Positions 18,720 to 24,836 of a DNA stretch of 41,152 nucleotides are shown here, one piece after another. Position numbers and translations under genes: made by a program. Where the stretch lies: positions 1-41,152 of the forward strand of contig JAJKHS010000029.1 of the NCBI GenBank assembly GCA_021154885.1, in the 5' to 3' direction. Source of the stretch: Thermoanaerobaculum sp. Lineage in GTDB: Bacteria; Acidobacteriota; Thermoanaerobaculia; Multivoradales; UBA5704. A model generated the notes under the pieces. That model made no database searches and was not told the DNA's origin. It saw nothing but the letters and a program-made list of their open reading frames with translations. Every line of letters begins with the position of its first letter. The first letter of the stretch is position 1.

Positions 18720-18748
18720 TTGAGATCCTGCGGAGTTTCTGGTATCTT
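18720..18748 (+). promoter_or_regulatory. Sigma70-type promoter of rpmB
   Basis: TTGAGA (18720-18725), a 17-base spacer and TATCTT (18743-18748) match the sigma70 consensus at nine of twelve positions. The start would be near 18755, giving a leader of about 30 bases that contains AAGGAG before the L28 ATG. Confidence 0.55.
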
Positions 18749-18784
18749 CTCATGCCCTTCGGGGGCGAGCAAGGAGAGACGAAC

Positions 18785-19015
18785 ATGGCCAAGCAATGCG
18801 AGATCTGCGGCAAGGGCACGACGTTCGGCCGCAACGTCAGCCACGCCCACAACGTGACCTCCCGCACCTGGGAGCCCAACCTCCAGCGGGTACGGGCCAA
18901 GGTCGAAGGCGGCGTGCGTCACATCCGGGTGTGCACCCGCTGCCTGCGCAGCGGCAAGGTGGTCAAGGCGCCGGCCCGCAAGTGGAGCCCGCCGGAGACC
19001 GGGACCACCAAGTAG
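18785..19015 (+). CDS. rpmB: 50S ribosomal protein L28
   Basis: A 76-residue ribosomal large-subunit protein. MAKQCEICGK opens the protein, followed by the L28 signature around residues 17-40 (NVSHAHNVTSRTWEPNLQ) and VRVKVEGG-like strand residues, ending in the helix RCLRSGKV. Two CxxC pairs (C5/C8 and C50/C53) mark the zinc-binding form of L28. AAGGAG lies eight bases before the ATG. It is a single-gene unit divergent from the ELWxxDGT gene. Confidence 0.96.
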   Translation: MAKQCEICGKGTTFGRNVSHAHNVTSRTWEPNLQRVRAKVEGGVRHIRVCTRCLRSGKVVKAPARKWSPPETGTTK

Positions 19016-19160
19016 GCCGGTCCCTCGAATCCCTTCCCGGTTTTCGATCCTTCCCGTCAAGCTGCCGCTCGATGACCGCCCCTCGGGGGTGGAGGTCGGC
19101 GTGCCTTCAGATTCCCCCAGCGCTCACAGCCGCCCTCCCGAGCTCAAGAGACCGTCGACA

Positions 19161-19384
19161 GGCAAAGCGAAGCCGATGACAGGCGAAGCGAAGCCGATGA
19201 CGGGCAAGGCGAAGCCGATGACGGGCGAAGCGAAGCCGACGACGGGCAAAGCGAAGCCGATGACGGGCAAAGCGAAGCCGACGACGGGCGAAGCGAAGCC
19301 GACGACGGGCGAAGCGAGGCCGACGACGGGCAAAGCGAGGCCGACGACGGGCGAAGCGAGGCCGATGACGGGCGAAGCGAGGCC
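19161..19384. repeat. 21-bp minisatellite, ten full units and a partial one
   Basis: Ten consecutive 21-bp units of the form ggcRaagcgaRgccgaYgac plus one base, starting at 19161, are followed by a partial eleventh that runs into the stop of the GNAT gene. Units differ at only a few positions (A/G and C/T changes). All are open in several frames; on the plus strand they would encode G-(K/E)-A-(K/R)-P-(M/T)-T, but that frame has no credible start or homologue. The remainder of 19016-19160 shows nothing coding. Confidence 0.9.
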
Positions 19385-19932
19385 TACTCATCTCCCAGGT
19401 AGGTTTCCCGGTCGAGCCCATAGCACAGCATCTCCCGCCCGAGATGGCTGATGCGGCCTTCCAGGGTTTCTCCGATCCGTTCGGCGACGCGGACAGAGGC
19501 CAGATTCTCCGGATGGATGAGGCTGATGACGCGGTCCTTCTCCAAGGCGGTGAAGGCATAGGCGAGAGCCTTCCGTGCGCCCTCGGTCGCGTAGCCATGC
19601 CCCCACCAGCGACGCGCCAGCGTCCAGCCGAGCTCGAAGCCCGGCCAGCCATCAGGCGCGGCAAAGCCGATCGTCCCGACGAAGCCGCCGGTCTCCCGGT
19701 GCTCCACCACCCACATGCCGGAGCCCCCGAGTTGCCAGTGCCCCATGAGGAAGGCCATGTGTCGCCAGGACCGGCCCCGGTCCCACGGCTCCGCCCCGGC
19801 CCCGTTGAGGTAGCGCAGGACCTCGGGGTCCGCGTTCAGCGCGGCATACTCCTCGATATCGCTCCTGCGGAAAGCTCGCAGCCGCAGGCGTTCCGTGTCC
19901 AGGGTGGGGATTTCAAGCGCGTTGGTCTCCAT
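19384..19932 (-). CDS. GNAT family N-acetyltransferase (RimJ/RimL-like)
   Basis: From the ATG at 19932 it has 182 residues and the layout of the RimJ/RimL-type acetyltransferases: TERLRLRAFRRSDIEEYAAL at the start, GFVGTIGF (beta4), FELGWTLARRWWGHGYATEG with the acetyl-CoA pyrophosphate loop, AFTALEKDRVISLIHPENLASVRVAERIG and a C-terminal strand. Such enzymes acetylate protein N-termini, antibiotics or small amines; the substrate is not predictable. There is no clear Shine-Dalgarno site ahead of the ATG, so the start is less certain. Its 3' end touches the 21-bp minisatellite. Confidence 0.85.
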   Translation of the reverse strand: METNALEIPTLDTERLRLRAFRRSDIEEYAALNADPEVLRYLNGAGAEPWDRGRSWRHMAFLMGHWQLGGSGMWVVEHRETGGFVGTIGFAAPDGWPGFELGWTLARRWWGHGYATEGARKALAYAFTALEKDRVISLIHPENLASVRVAERIGETLEGRISHLGREMLCYGLDRETYLGDE

Positions 19933-20095
19933 GCGGAGCACGGTAAATCCAGGAACGGAGAGCCGGGATGCCGCTAGTGAGCGGACGCGAAATTTTTCCC
20001 AGACGGTACGCCCGAGCCCGATTCCCGGTATCCATGTACAGAGTTCCGTGTCACACTTGAAGCCTGAGCTGCACTCCCCTCTGTAGGGAGGATCC

Positions 20096-21559
20096 ATGCT
20101 GCGCAACCTTCGAGCATTCCTCATATCGGTCCTGGCGCTCTGGCACGACCGCAGCCAGAAACAGATCGGCGCCGCGTCGGGCATCCCGCCGAAGCGCATC
20201 TCCCAGCTCCTGCGCGGCGAGGAGATCGAGGACGACGTCCTCGCGCGGCTGCTGGCGGCGACGGGCGGCGACCCGGCGAAGGTTGCCATCGTCACGGCGT
20301 GCCACGAAGCTCTGGCCAGGCTGGAGCAGAATCAGGAGCTGACGGCCGCGGAGCGGGTCGAGGTCGAGCTGGGCGTCCTGGAGGGCATCGGCGTGATCCG
20401 CCGGATGGTGACCGAAGCCGTCCGGAGATCCCGGGCGGGCGTCCCGGCCCTGGACCGCTACCCTCAGCCCGCCGACCTCGAGCCGGCCCGCTGGCACGCC
20501 GCGATGCTGTTCCAGGTCCTGCAGGAGCTTCCCGAGGACCAGCAGTCGGCGGTGGTGAGGGCGGCCCGGGAGTACCAGACCTGGGCTCTCGTCGAGCGGC
20601 TCTGCGAGGAGTCCGTGGTACAGGCCTCCCGCGATCTCGAGCATGCGGCCTTCCTGGCGCGGCTCGCCCGGCAGGCCGCCCGGCGAACTCGGGGGCCGCA
20701 GGGCTGGGTCCGCCGCATTCGGGCCTTCGCCGCGGCGCACGTCGCTAACGTCCTGCGGGTGGCGGGCAAGCTGAAGGCCGCGGCGGCCCTTTTCGAGCAG
20801 GCCAAACGGCTGTGGTCCGCCGGCTCCGATCCGGACGGCGTCCTCGACCCGGGGAGACTGCTCGACCTGGAAGCCTCCCTTTGCCGCGCCCAGCGCCGGT
20901 TCGGGGAGGCTCTGGCTTTGCTGGAGCGAGCGATTACCATGGGTCGCTGTCCGGGCCGCTATCGAATCAACAAAGCATTCACGCTGGAGGTCATGGGAGA
21001 ATACGAGCGGGCCATCAAAGCCCTCCTTGAAGCGAAGGCCCTGCCCGACGTTCAGGCTGATCCGCGGCTTCGCAACATCCTTTATAACAATCTGGCCCTT
21101 GATCTCTGCCACGCCCGACGCTTCGCCGAGGCGGCCGAGTTGGCGCAGCAGGTGCGCGCCGCCGCCGCCGAGATGGGGGATGCGATTCTACTCCTCCGCG
21201 TCACTTGGATCGACGGCCGCATCGCCGCGGGGCTGGGCCGTACCGGGGAGGCCTTGAGCTTGCTGGCGCAGGCGCGGCGTGAATTCGAGTCCCGCAACAT
21301 GGGGTACGACGTGGCCCTGGCCTTGCTGGAAGAGGCGGCCCTGCTGCTGGACGAGGGGAGGACGGCCGAGGTCAAGGCGCTGACCCGCGGACTGCCCGCG
21401 GTCTTCGCAGCCGAGGAGGTCCATCGGGAGGCCCTGGCCGCACTGCGGCTCTTTCGTGAAGCCGCTGAACGGGAAGCAGCCACGGCCGAGCTAGCCCGCC
21501 GCGTCCTGCATTACCTCTTCCGTGCTCGCTACGACCAGGGCCTCCGGTTCGAGGAATGA
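20096..21559 (+). CDS. HTH-TPR regulator, candidate peptide receptor 1
   Basis: A 487-residue cytosolic protein without signal peptide. Residues 15-60 form a helix-turn-helix (QKQIGAASGIPPKRISQLL). A helical linker follows (about 65-160), then about seven TPR-like helical hairpins (about 165-487), for example HVANVLRVAGKLKAAAALFE, FTLEVMGEYERAIKALLEA and NNLALDLCHARRFAEAAELA. HTH plus C-terminal TPR array is the architecture of RRNPP-type receptors, in which the TPR groove binds a short imported peptide. The TPR half is nearly identical to that of the gene at 21945, while the HTH half is different. A GGGAGG site precedes the ATG. It ends 17 bases from the convergent small exported-peptide gene. 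Confidence 0.75.
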   Translation: MLRNLRAFLISVLALWHDRSQKQIGAASGIPPKRISQLLRGEEIEDDVLARLLAATGGDPAKVAIVTACHEALARLEQNQELTAAERVEVELGVLEGIGVIRRMVTEAVRRSRAGVPALDRYPQPADLEPARWHAAMLFQVLQELPEDQQSAVVRAAREYQTWALVERLCEESVVQASRDLEHAAFLARLARQAARRTRGPQGWVRRIRAFAAAHVANVLRVAGKLKAAAALFEQAKRLWSAGSDPDGVLDPGRLLDLEASLCRAQRRFGEALALLERAITMGRCPGRYRINKAFTLEVMGEYERAIKALLEAKALPDVQADPRLRNILYNNLALDLCHARRFAEAAELAQQVRAAAAEMGDAILLLRVTWIDGRIAAGLGRTGEALSLLAQARREFESRNMGYDVALALLEEAALLLDEGRTAEVKALTRGLPAVFAAEEVHREALAALRLFREAAEREAATAELARRVLHYLFRARYDQGLRFEE

Positions 21560-21576
21560 GCTTAGTATTAGCTGTG

Positions 21577-21816
21577 TTAGCCGTTGGGGTCCGCGCCGGG
21601 GCCTTCATCCGGGGTCGGCTGCGGCGCCGTGAGGCTCCGGCCGTTGGGGTCCATGCCGGGGCCTTGTGCCGCGAGGTTCTGGCCGCTGGGGTCCACGCCA
21701 GCGCCTTCTTCGCCCCAGAGCGCGGAGAGGAGGCTCCAGAGCGGAGGGACGAGGCTGGAAGGGGTGGCGGTCAACGTCGATGCAGCGAGGGCCAGTGCGA
21801 TGACAGAGCGGCGCAT
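21577..21816 (-). CDS. Small exported protein with three GxDP(N/S)G motifs
   Basis: Predicted as a 79-residue precursor from the ATG at 21816, with GGGAG eight bases upstream. Residues 1-18 form a signal peptide (RR, then VIALALAASTLTA). A short hydrophobic Trp/Leu segment follows (22-34). The rest carries three copies of a motif: GAGVDPSG (38-45), GPGMDPNG (52-59) and GPGADPNG (72-79), the last being the exact C-terminus. The copies are also visible in the DNA as about 24-bp near-repeats. A small exported precursor with repeated identical-looking peptides resembles pheromone precursors. It is convergent with one HTH-TPR gene and divergent from the other. I do not recognise a named family. 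Confidence 0.65.
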   Translation of the reverse strand: MRRSVIALALAASTLTATPSSLVPPLWSLLSALWGEEGAGVDPSGQNLAAQGPGMDPNGRSLTAPQPTPDEGPGADPNG

Positions 21817-21944
21817 GGTGCGGTCTCCCGCGCGGCGCCGGGGGCGGGCCTCCCTGGTCCGCGCGGGCCGCGCCTGCGACATCTTAGGTGCTGCCGCCGG
21901 GGAAGTCGGCGAAAATTCTCTCTCTCATGCTAGTGGAGGAGCGG

Positions 21945-23363
21945 ATGAGACTCAGGAATCGGCTGGTGCGCCTGGCACGGGCGCTCTCCGGAGAAACGCA
22001 GAAGGACTTCGGCGACAAGACCGGCGTCCATTTCACCCTGCTGGCCCAGTACGAGTTGGACCAGGTCGAGCCCGGCCCCGAGAACCTGGAGCGCGTGACG
22101 CAGGGGGCCGGCCTCACCGTCGCGGCCGGCGAGGAGGTCCTGCGGTTGGCCGACACGCTACGCCGGCCTCGGGAGCGCGCGGGGCAGGGAGCCGCGGACC
22201 TCTCCCCTGAGCTGCTGGCAGCCCTGGTCTCCGGCGTCTACAGGCGCCTGCTGCGCTTGCCGCTTCCAGAGGGCCTCCCCTCCTCGGAGGACCGGCTCCA
22301 CGCAGGTGATCTATGGTCCCGTTTGCAAGACCTCGCGGAGAACCAGGCGTTGGCGGTGATTCGGGTCGCGCGCGAATTCCAAAGCTGGGCCCTGGCCGAG
22401 CGGCTCTGCGAGGAGTCGGTGGTGCAGGCCTCCCGCGACGTCGAGCGCGCGGCAAGCCTAGCGCGGCTCGCGCGAGAAATTGCGAACCGGATCTCGGGGC
22501 CGGAGGGGTGGGTCCGCAGAGTCAGAGCCTACTCCATGGCGCACGTCGCGAACGTCCTGCGCGTGGCCGGAAAACTGAGGGCCGCAGCCGCCCTCTTCGA
22601 GGAGGCCAAACGGCTGTGGCACAACGGCTCCGACCCGGACGATCTCCTCGATCCGGGGAGGCTGCTCGACCTCGAAGCCTCCCTCTGTCGTGCCCAGCGC
22701 CGGTTCGAAGAAGCGCTGGCCTTGCTGGAGCGAGCGATTTCTGTGGGGCGTTGTCCAGGATGCTACCTGATCAACAAGGGGTTCACCTTGGAGGTCATGG
22801 GCTACTACGAGCGGGCCATCGAGACCCTCCTCGAAGCGGAGTCCCTGCCCGACGTTCAAGCTGATCCGCGGCTGCGCAACATTCTTCATAACAATCTGGC
22901 CCTCGACTTCTGCCACGTCAGCCGCTTCGTCAAGGCAGCCGAGTTGGCGCAGCAGGTGCGCGAAGTCGCTGGCGAGATGGGAGATGCGATCTTACTCCTC
23001 CGCGTCACCTGGATCGACGGCCTCATCGCCGCCGGGCTGGGCCGGACCGGGGAGGCCCTGAGCTTGCTGGGACAGGCGCGGCAGGGATTTGCCGCCCGCA
23101 AGATGGGGTACGACGTGACCCTGTCCCTGCTGGAAGAGGCGGCCCTGCTGCTGGACGAGGGCCGGACAGCGGAGGTCAAGGCGCTGGTCCGCGATCTGCC
23201 CGCGGTCTTCAAAGCCGAGGAGGTTCACCGGGAGGCCCTGGCCGCCCTGCGGCTCTTCCACGAAGCCGCCGAGCGGGAAGCGGCCACGGCCGAGCTCGCC
23301 CGCCGCGTCCTGCGCTACCTCTTCCGCGCCCGGTACGACGCGGGACTCCGGTTCGAGGAATGA
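21945..23363 (+). CDS. HTH-TPR regulator, candidate peptide receptor 2
   Basis: A 472-residue paralogue of the protein at 20096. The ATG at 21945 is preferred because GGAGG lies five bases upstream; two other in-frame starts (GTG 21888, ATG 21927) are possible. Its N-terminal HTH (about 10-60, ETQKDFGDKTGVHFTLLAQY) differs from that of the paralogue. From about residue 145 to the end, the seven TPR-like hairpins are nearly the same, including the segments ERLCEESVVQASRD and LLDLEASLCRAQRRF. The two proteins probably read the same or a very similar ligand but bind different DNA sites. It is divergent from the 79-residue peptide gene, whose promoter region it shares. Confidence 0.75.
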   Translation: MRLRNRLVRLARALSGETQKDFGDKTGVHFTLLAQYELDQVEPGPENLERVTQGAGLTVAAGEEVLRLADTLRRPRERAGQGAADLSPELLAALVSGVYRRLLRLPLPEGLPSSEDRLHAGDLWSRLQDLAENQALAVIRVAREFQSWALAERLCEESVVQASRDVERAASLARLAREIANRISGPEGWVRRVRAYSMAHVANVLRVAGKLRAAAALFEEAKRLWHNGSDPDDLLDPGRLLDLEASLCRAQRRFEEALALLERAISVGRCPGCYLINKGFTLEVMGYYERAIETLLEAESLPDVQADPRLRNILHNNLALDFCHVSRFVKAAELAQQVREVAGEMGDAILLLRVTWIDGLIAAGLGRTGEALSLLGQARQGFAARKMGYDVTLSLLEEAALLLDEGRTAEVKALVRDLPAVFKAEEVHREALAALRLFHEAAEREAATAELARRVLRYLFRARYDAGLRFEE

Positions 23364-23391
23364 AGCCCCTCGATCAACTCCACCGTCCAGC

Positions 23392-23421
23392 TTGACAGGA
23401 TCTGCGCAAGTCGAGTAGAGT
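23392..23421 (+). promoter_or_regulatory. Sigma70-type promoter of the Cys-rich protein gene
   Basis: A perfect TTGACA (23392-23397) is followed after 18 bases by TAGAGT (23416-23421). Transcription would start near 23428, about 40 bases before the ATG at 23469. The AT-rich stretch between them stands out in this GC-rich DNA. Confidence 0.5.
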
Positions 23422-23468
23422 CTGTTTAGTTGTATATTCTTTTAAACTCGTGTGTTTGGAGGTCGACC

Positions 23469-24119
23469 ATGCGCAAGCGAGTCACCGTTCTCGCAGGTGT
23501 TCTTTGGGTGGCCCAAGCCGTCGCGGTTCTTGCTTGTGCTTGCTCCTCGCCGGATGGGAGTTGCTCTGCCTCTTCCACTTGCCCTGGGGGCTGCTTTGCC
23601 ATTTGTGGTTCGGGCGGCTGTAGCTCTGGCTGTGCTGGCGGTGGCGGCGGAGGTGGAAGGCCTGTGATGCTCACTGCGAAGAAGGCGGAAAGCAAGGTCA
23701 CCTACTCCGCCCACGGCATTTCGGCCGCCGCTCTTCAGGAAACGATCTCGGAACAACTCGGCATCCAGTTCGTCTTCGTCGCTTCCAAGTCGGATGACGT
23801 CTTCGACGTCGAGCTGGACCGCGTGTCCGCGACGGACCTGCTGACGGGTTTGGCGAAGCACGGAGCCGCCGCGTTTCGCGCCCCCCAGAAGGCGGAGCGT
23901 CCTCTCGGCGCCGAAGTCTCTTTCAAAGCTGAGAAGGCGCAGGCTGCCACGGTGGTGAAGCTCCTCCAGGAGCTCGGCGGCGAAGGGGTCTCCCTCAGCG
24001 CGGCAGACCCGACTACGTTGGTGACGCTCGATGTCGAGCAGGTCTCCCTCTCGGAGCTGCGGCTTGTGCTTTCCAAGTCAGCCGGCATTCGAGTGGGCGA
24101 AGACGGCCGGAACCCTTGA
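23469..24119 (+). CDS. Exported Cys/Gly-rich protein with two STN-like domains
   Basis: The ATG at 23469 has GGAGG six bases upstream, giving 216 residues. A signal sequence (about 1-22) is followed by a possible lipobox-like VLAC and a segment with eight Cys in 33 residues (23-55), ending in a seven-Gly run (57-63). Two alpha/beta segments of about 60 residues follow (76-137 and 148-210). Each has a strand, a helix and a strand-helix pattern (AALQETISEQLGIQFVFV, DLLTGLAKHG; VVKLLQELGGEGVSL) resembling secretin/TonB short N-terminal (STN) domains. The Cys cluster may form disulfides or bind metal. It has its own promoter and directly follows the second HTH-TPR gene. Its role is unknown. Confidence 0.65.
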   Translation: MRKRVTVLAGVLWVAQAVAVLACACSSPDGSCSASSTCPGGCFAICGSGGCSSGCAGGGGGGGRPVMLTAKKAESKVTYSAHGISAAALQETISEQLGIQFVFVASKSDDVFDVELDRVSATDLLTGLAKHGAAAFRAPQKAERPLGAEVSFKAEKAQAATVVKLLQELGGEGVSLSAADPTTLVTLDVEQVSLSELRLVLSKSAGIRVGEDGRNP

Positions 24120-24224
24120 GCGGCTCGGAGATCCAGGTGTCACGTAGGACAGCAGGTCGGAGTGCCCCCTGGGTCCACAGTATCGAGGGTGTCTGAGAAG
24201 TGGCGACTCCGCACTGTCCAGGTG

Positions 24225-24489
24225 CTATTCCTCTGGCCTCGGCAGCCTGATGGGTTTTCCGTCATAGAGCACCTTGCTGGCCTGCGCCAGATACTCGGGA
24301 GAGAGGAGAAAGTCCGAGCTCTTTCCTACTAAGCTCGTCAACCTTCTCGGCATTTTCGAGAGGCAACACCATCGGCTCGCCGTGCGAATCCTCAATTGAG
24401 TACCGTAGCCTGTTTGCGGCCCAGAACCATTGACTTCTGAGTTTCCCGACAGGCTCCTGGAAAGGCACCTCATCTGTCGATCTACCCAC
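24225..24489 (-). pseudogene. Possible frameshifted gene remnant
   Basis: Two minus-strand frames together read like one protein. The first part (24489 to about 24335) encodes FQEPVGKLRSQWFWAANRLR and PMVLPLENAEKVDELSRK. The second, in another frame, continues with SDFLLSPEYLAQASKVLYDG and ends KPIRLPRPEE at 24225. A single-base change near 24325 would join them. Its upstream end abuts a palindromic repeat, so the 5' end may also be lost. I do not recognise the family. Alternatively both frames may be chance. Confidence 0.35.
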
Positions 24490-24600
24490 CGGCCCAACGG
24501 GCCGGGAGACCCCAGCCCAGGGCTGAGGCCGAAGGCCGATGCCCTGGGAAAAAGAGCACCCGTCCTTGCGGCCTGAAAGGCCGCGAGAAACCCGGCTTGA
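24486..24600. repeat. Cluster of three palindromes (dispersed-repeat-like element)
   Basis: Three hairpins lie in a row: CCGGCCC/GGGCCGG (24489-24505), CCAGGGC...GCCCTGG with an inner GGCC-gaa-GGCC (about 24515-24548), and GCGGCC-tgaaa-GGCCGC (about 24569-24585). This layout resembles short palindromic elements scattered between genes in other GC-rich soil bacteria; only one copy is seen in this window. 24120-24224 shows nothing I can name. Confidence 0.5.
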
Positions 24601-24650
24601 CAGATCGTGATCGCCCCGGCTTCCCCTGGCTCAGTCCTCATCAAGCTGCC

Positions 24651-24810
24651 ATCTGTAGATCCGGGCCGTTATCTATAGACGCAGACCGATGTCGGCAGAC
24701 TCCCGGCTGATGTCTGTAGATCCAGACCAGCGTCGACAGACTTTCGCCCAGCGTCTGCAGACGCAGACGGATGTCGGCAGACTCCAGGCCGATGTCTGTA
24801 GATCCAGGCC
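24651..24810. repeat. Array of eight degenerate 20/21-bp repeats
   Basis: Eight units of 20 or 21 bases (starts at 24651, 24671, 24692, 24713, 24733, 24754, 24774, 24795) follow the consensus tctgtagatccaggccgatg. Units of TCTGTAGA type alternate with TCGGCAGAC type from the third onward, giving a 41-bp superperiod. Several units contain near palindromes (GTCTGCAGAC, TCTATAGA). The array lies immediately after the end of rel. Confidence 0.8.
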
Positions 24811-24836
24811 TTGCGAAGAGAGCCGGGCGCTGAGGC

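Noticed and set aside
19161-19384. CRISPR-like array
   Set aside because: The 21-bp units are directly tandem with no spacers and no cas genes are nearby.
19089-19451. Plus-strand 120-codon frame across the minisatellite as a repeat protein
   Set aside because: No Shine-Dalgarno site or signal peptide, overlaps the GNAT end, and all frames of the repeat are open.
24225-24644. 139-codon intact minus-strand gene
   Set aside because: Its N-terminal half is a translation of the palindromic element; only the C-terminal part resembles coding sequence and seems to need a frameshift.
24651-24810. CRISPR-like or tRNA-like repeats
   Set aside because: Units of 20/21 bp are contiguous and degenerate; there is no spacer/repeat alternation.
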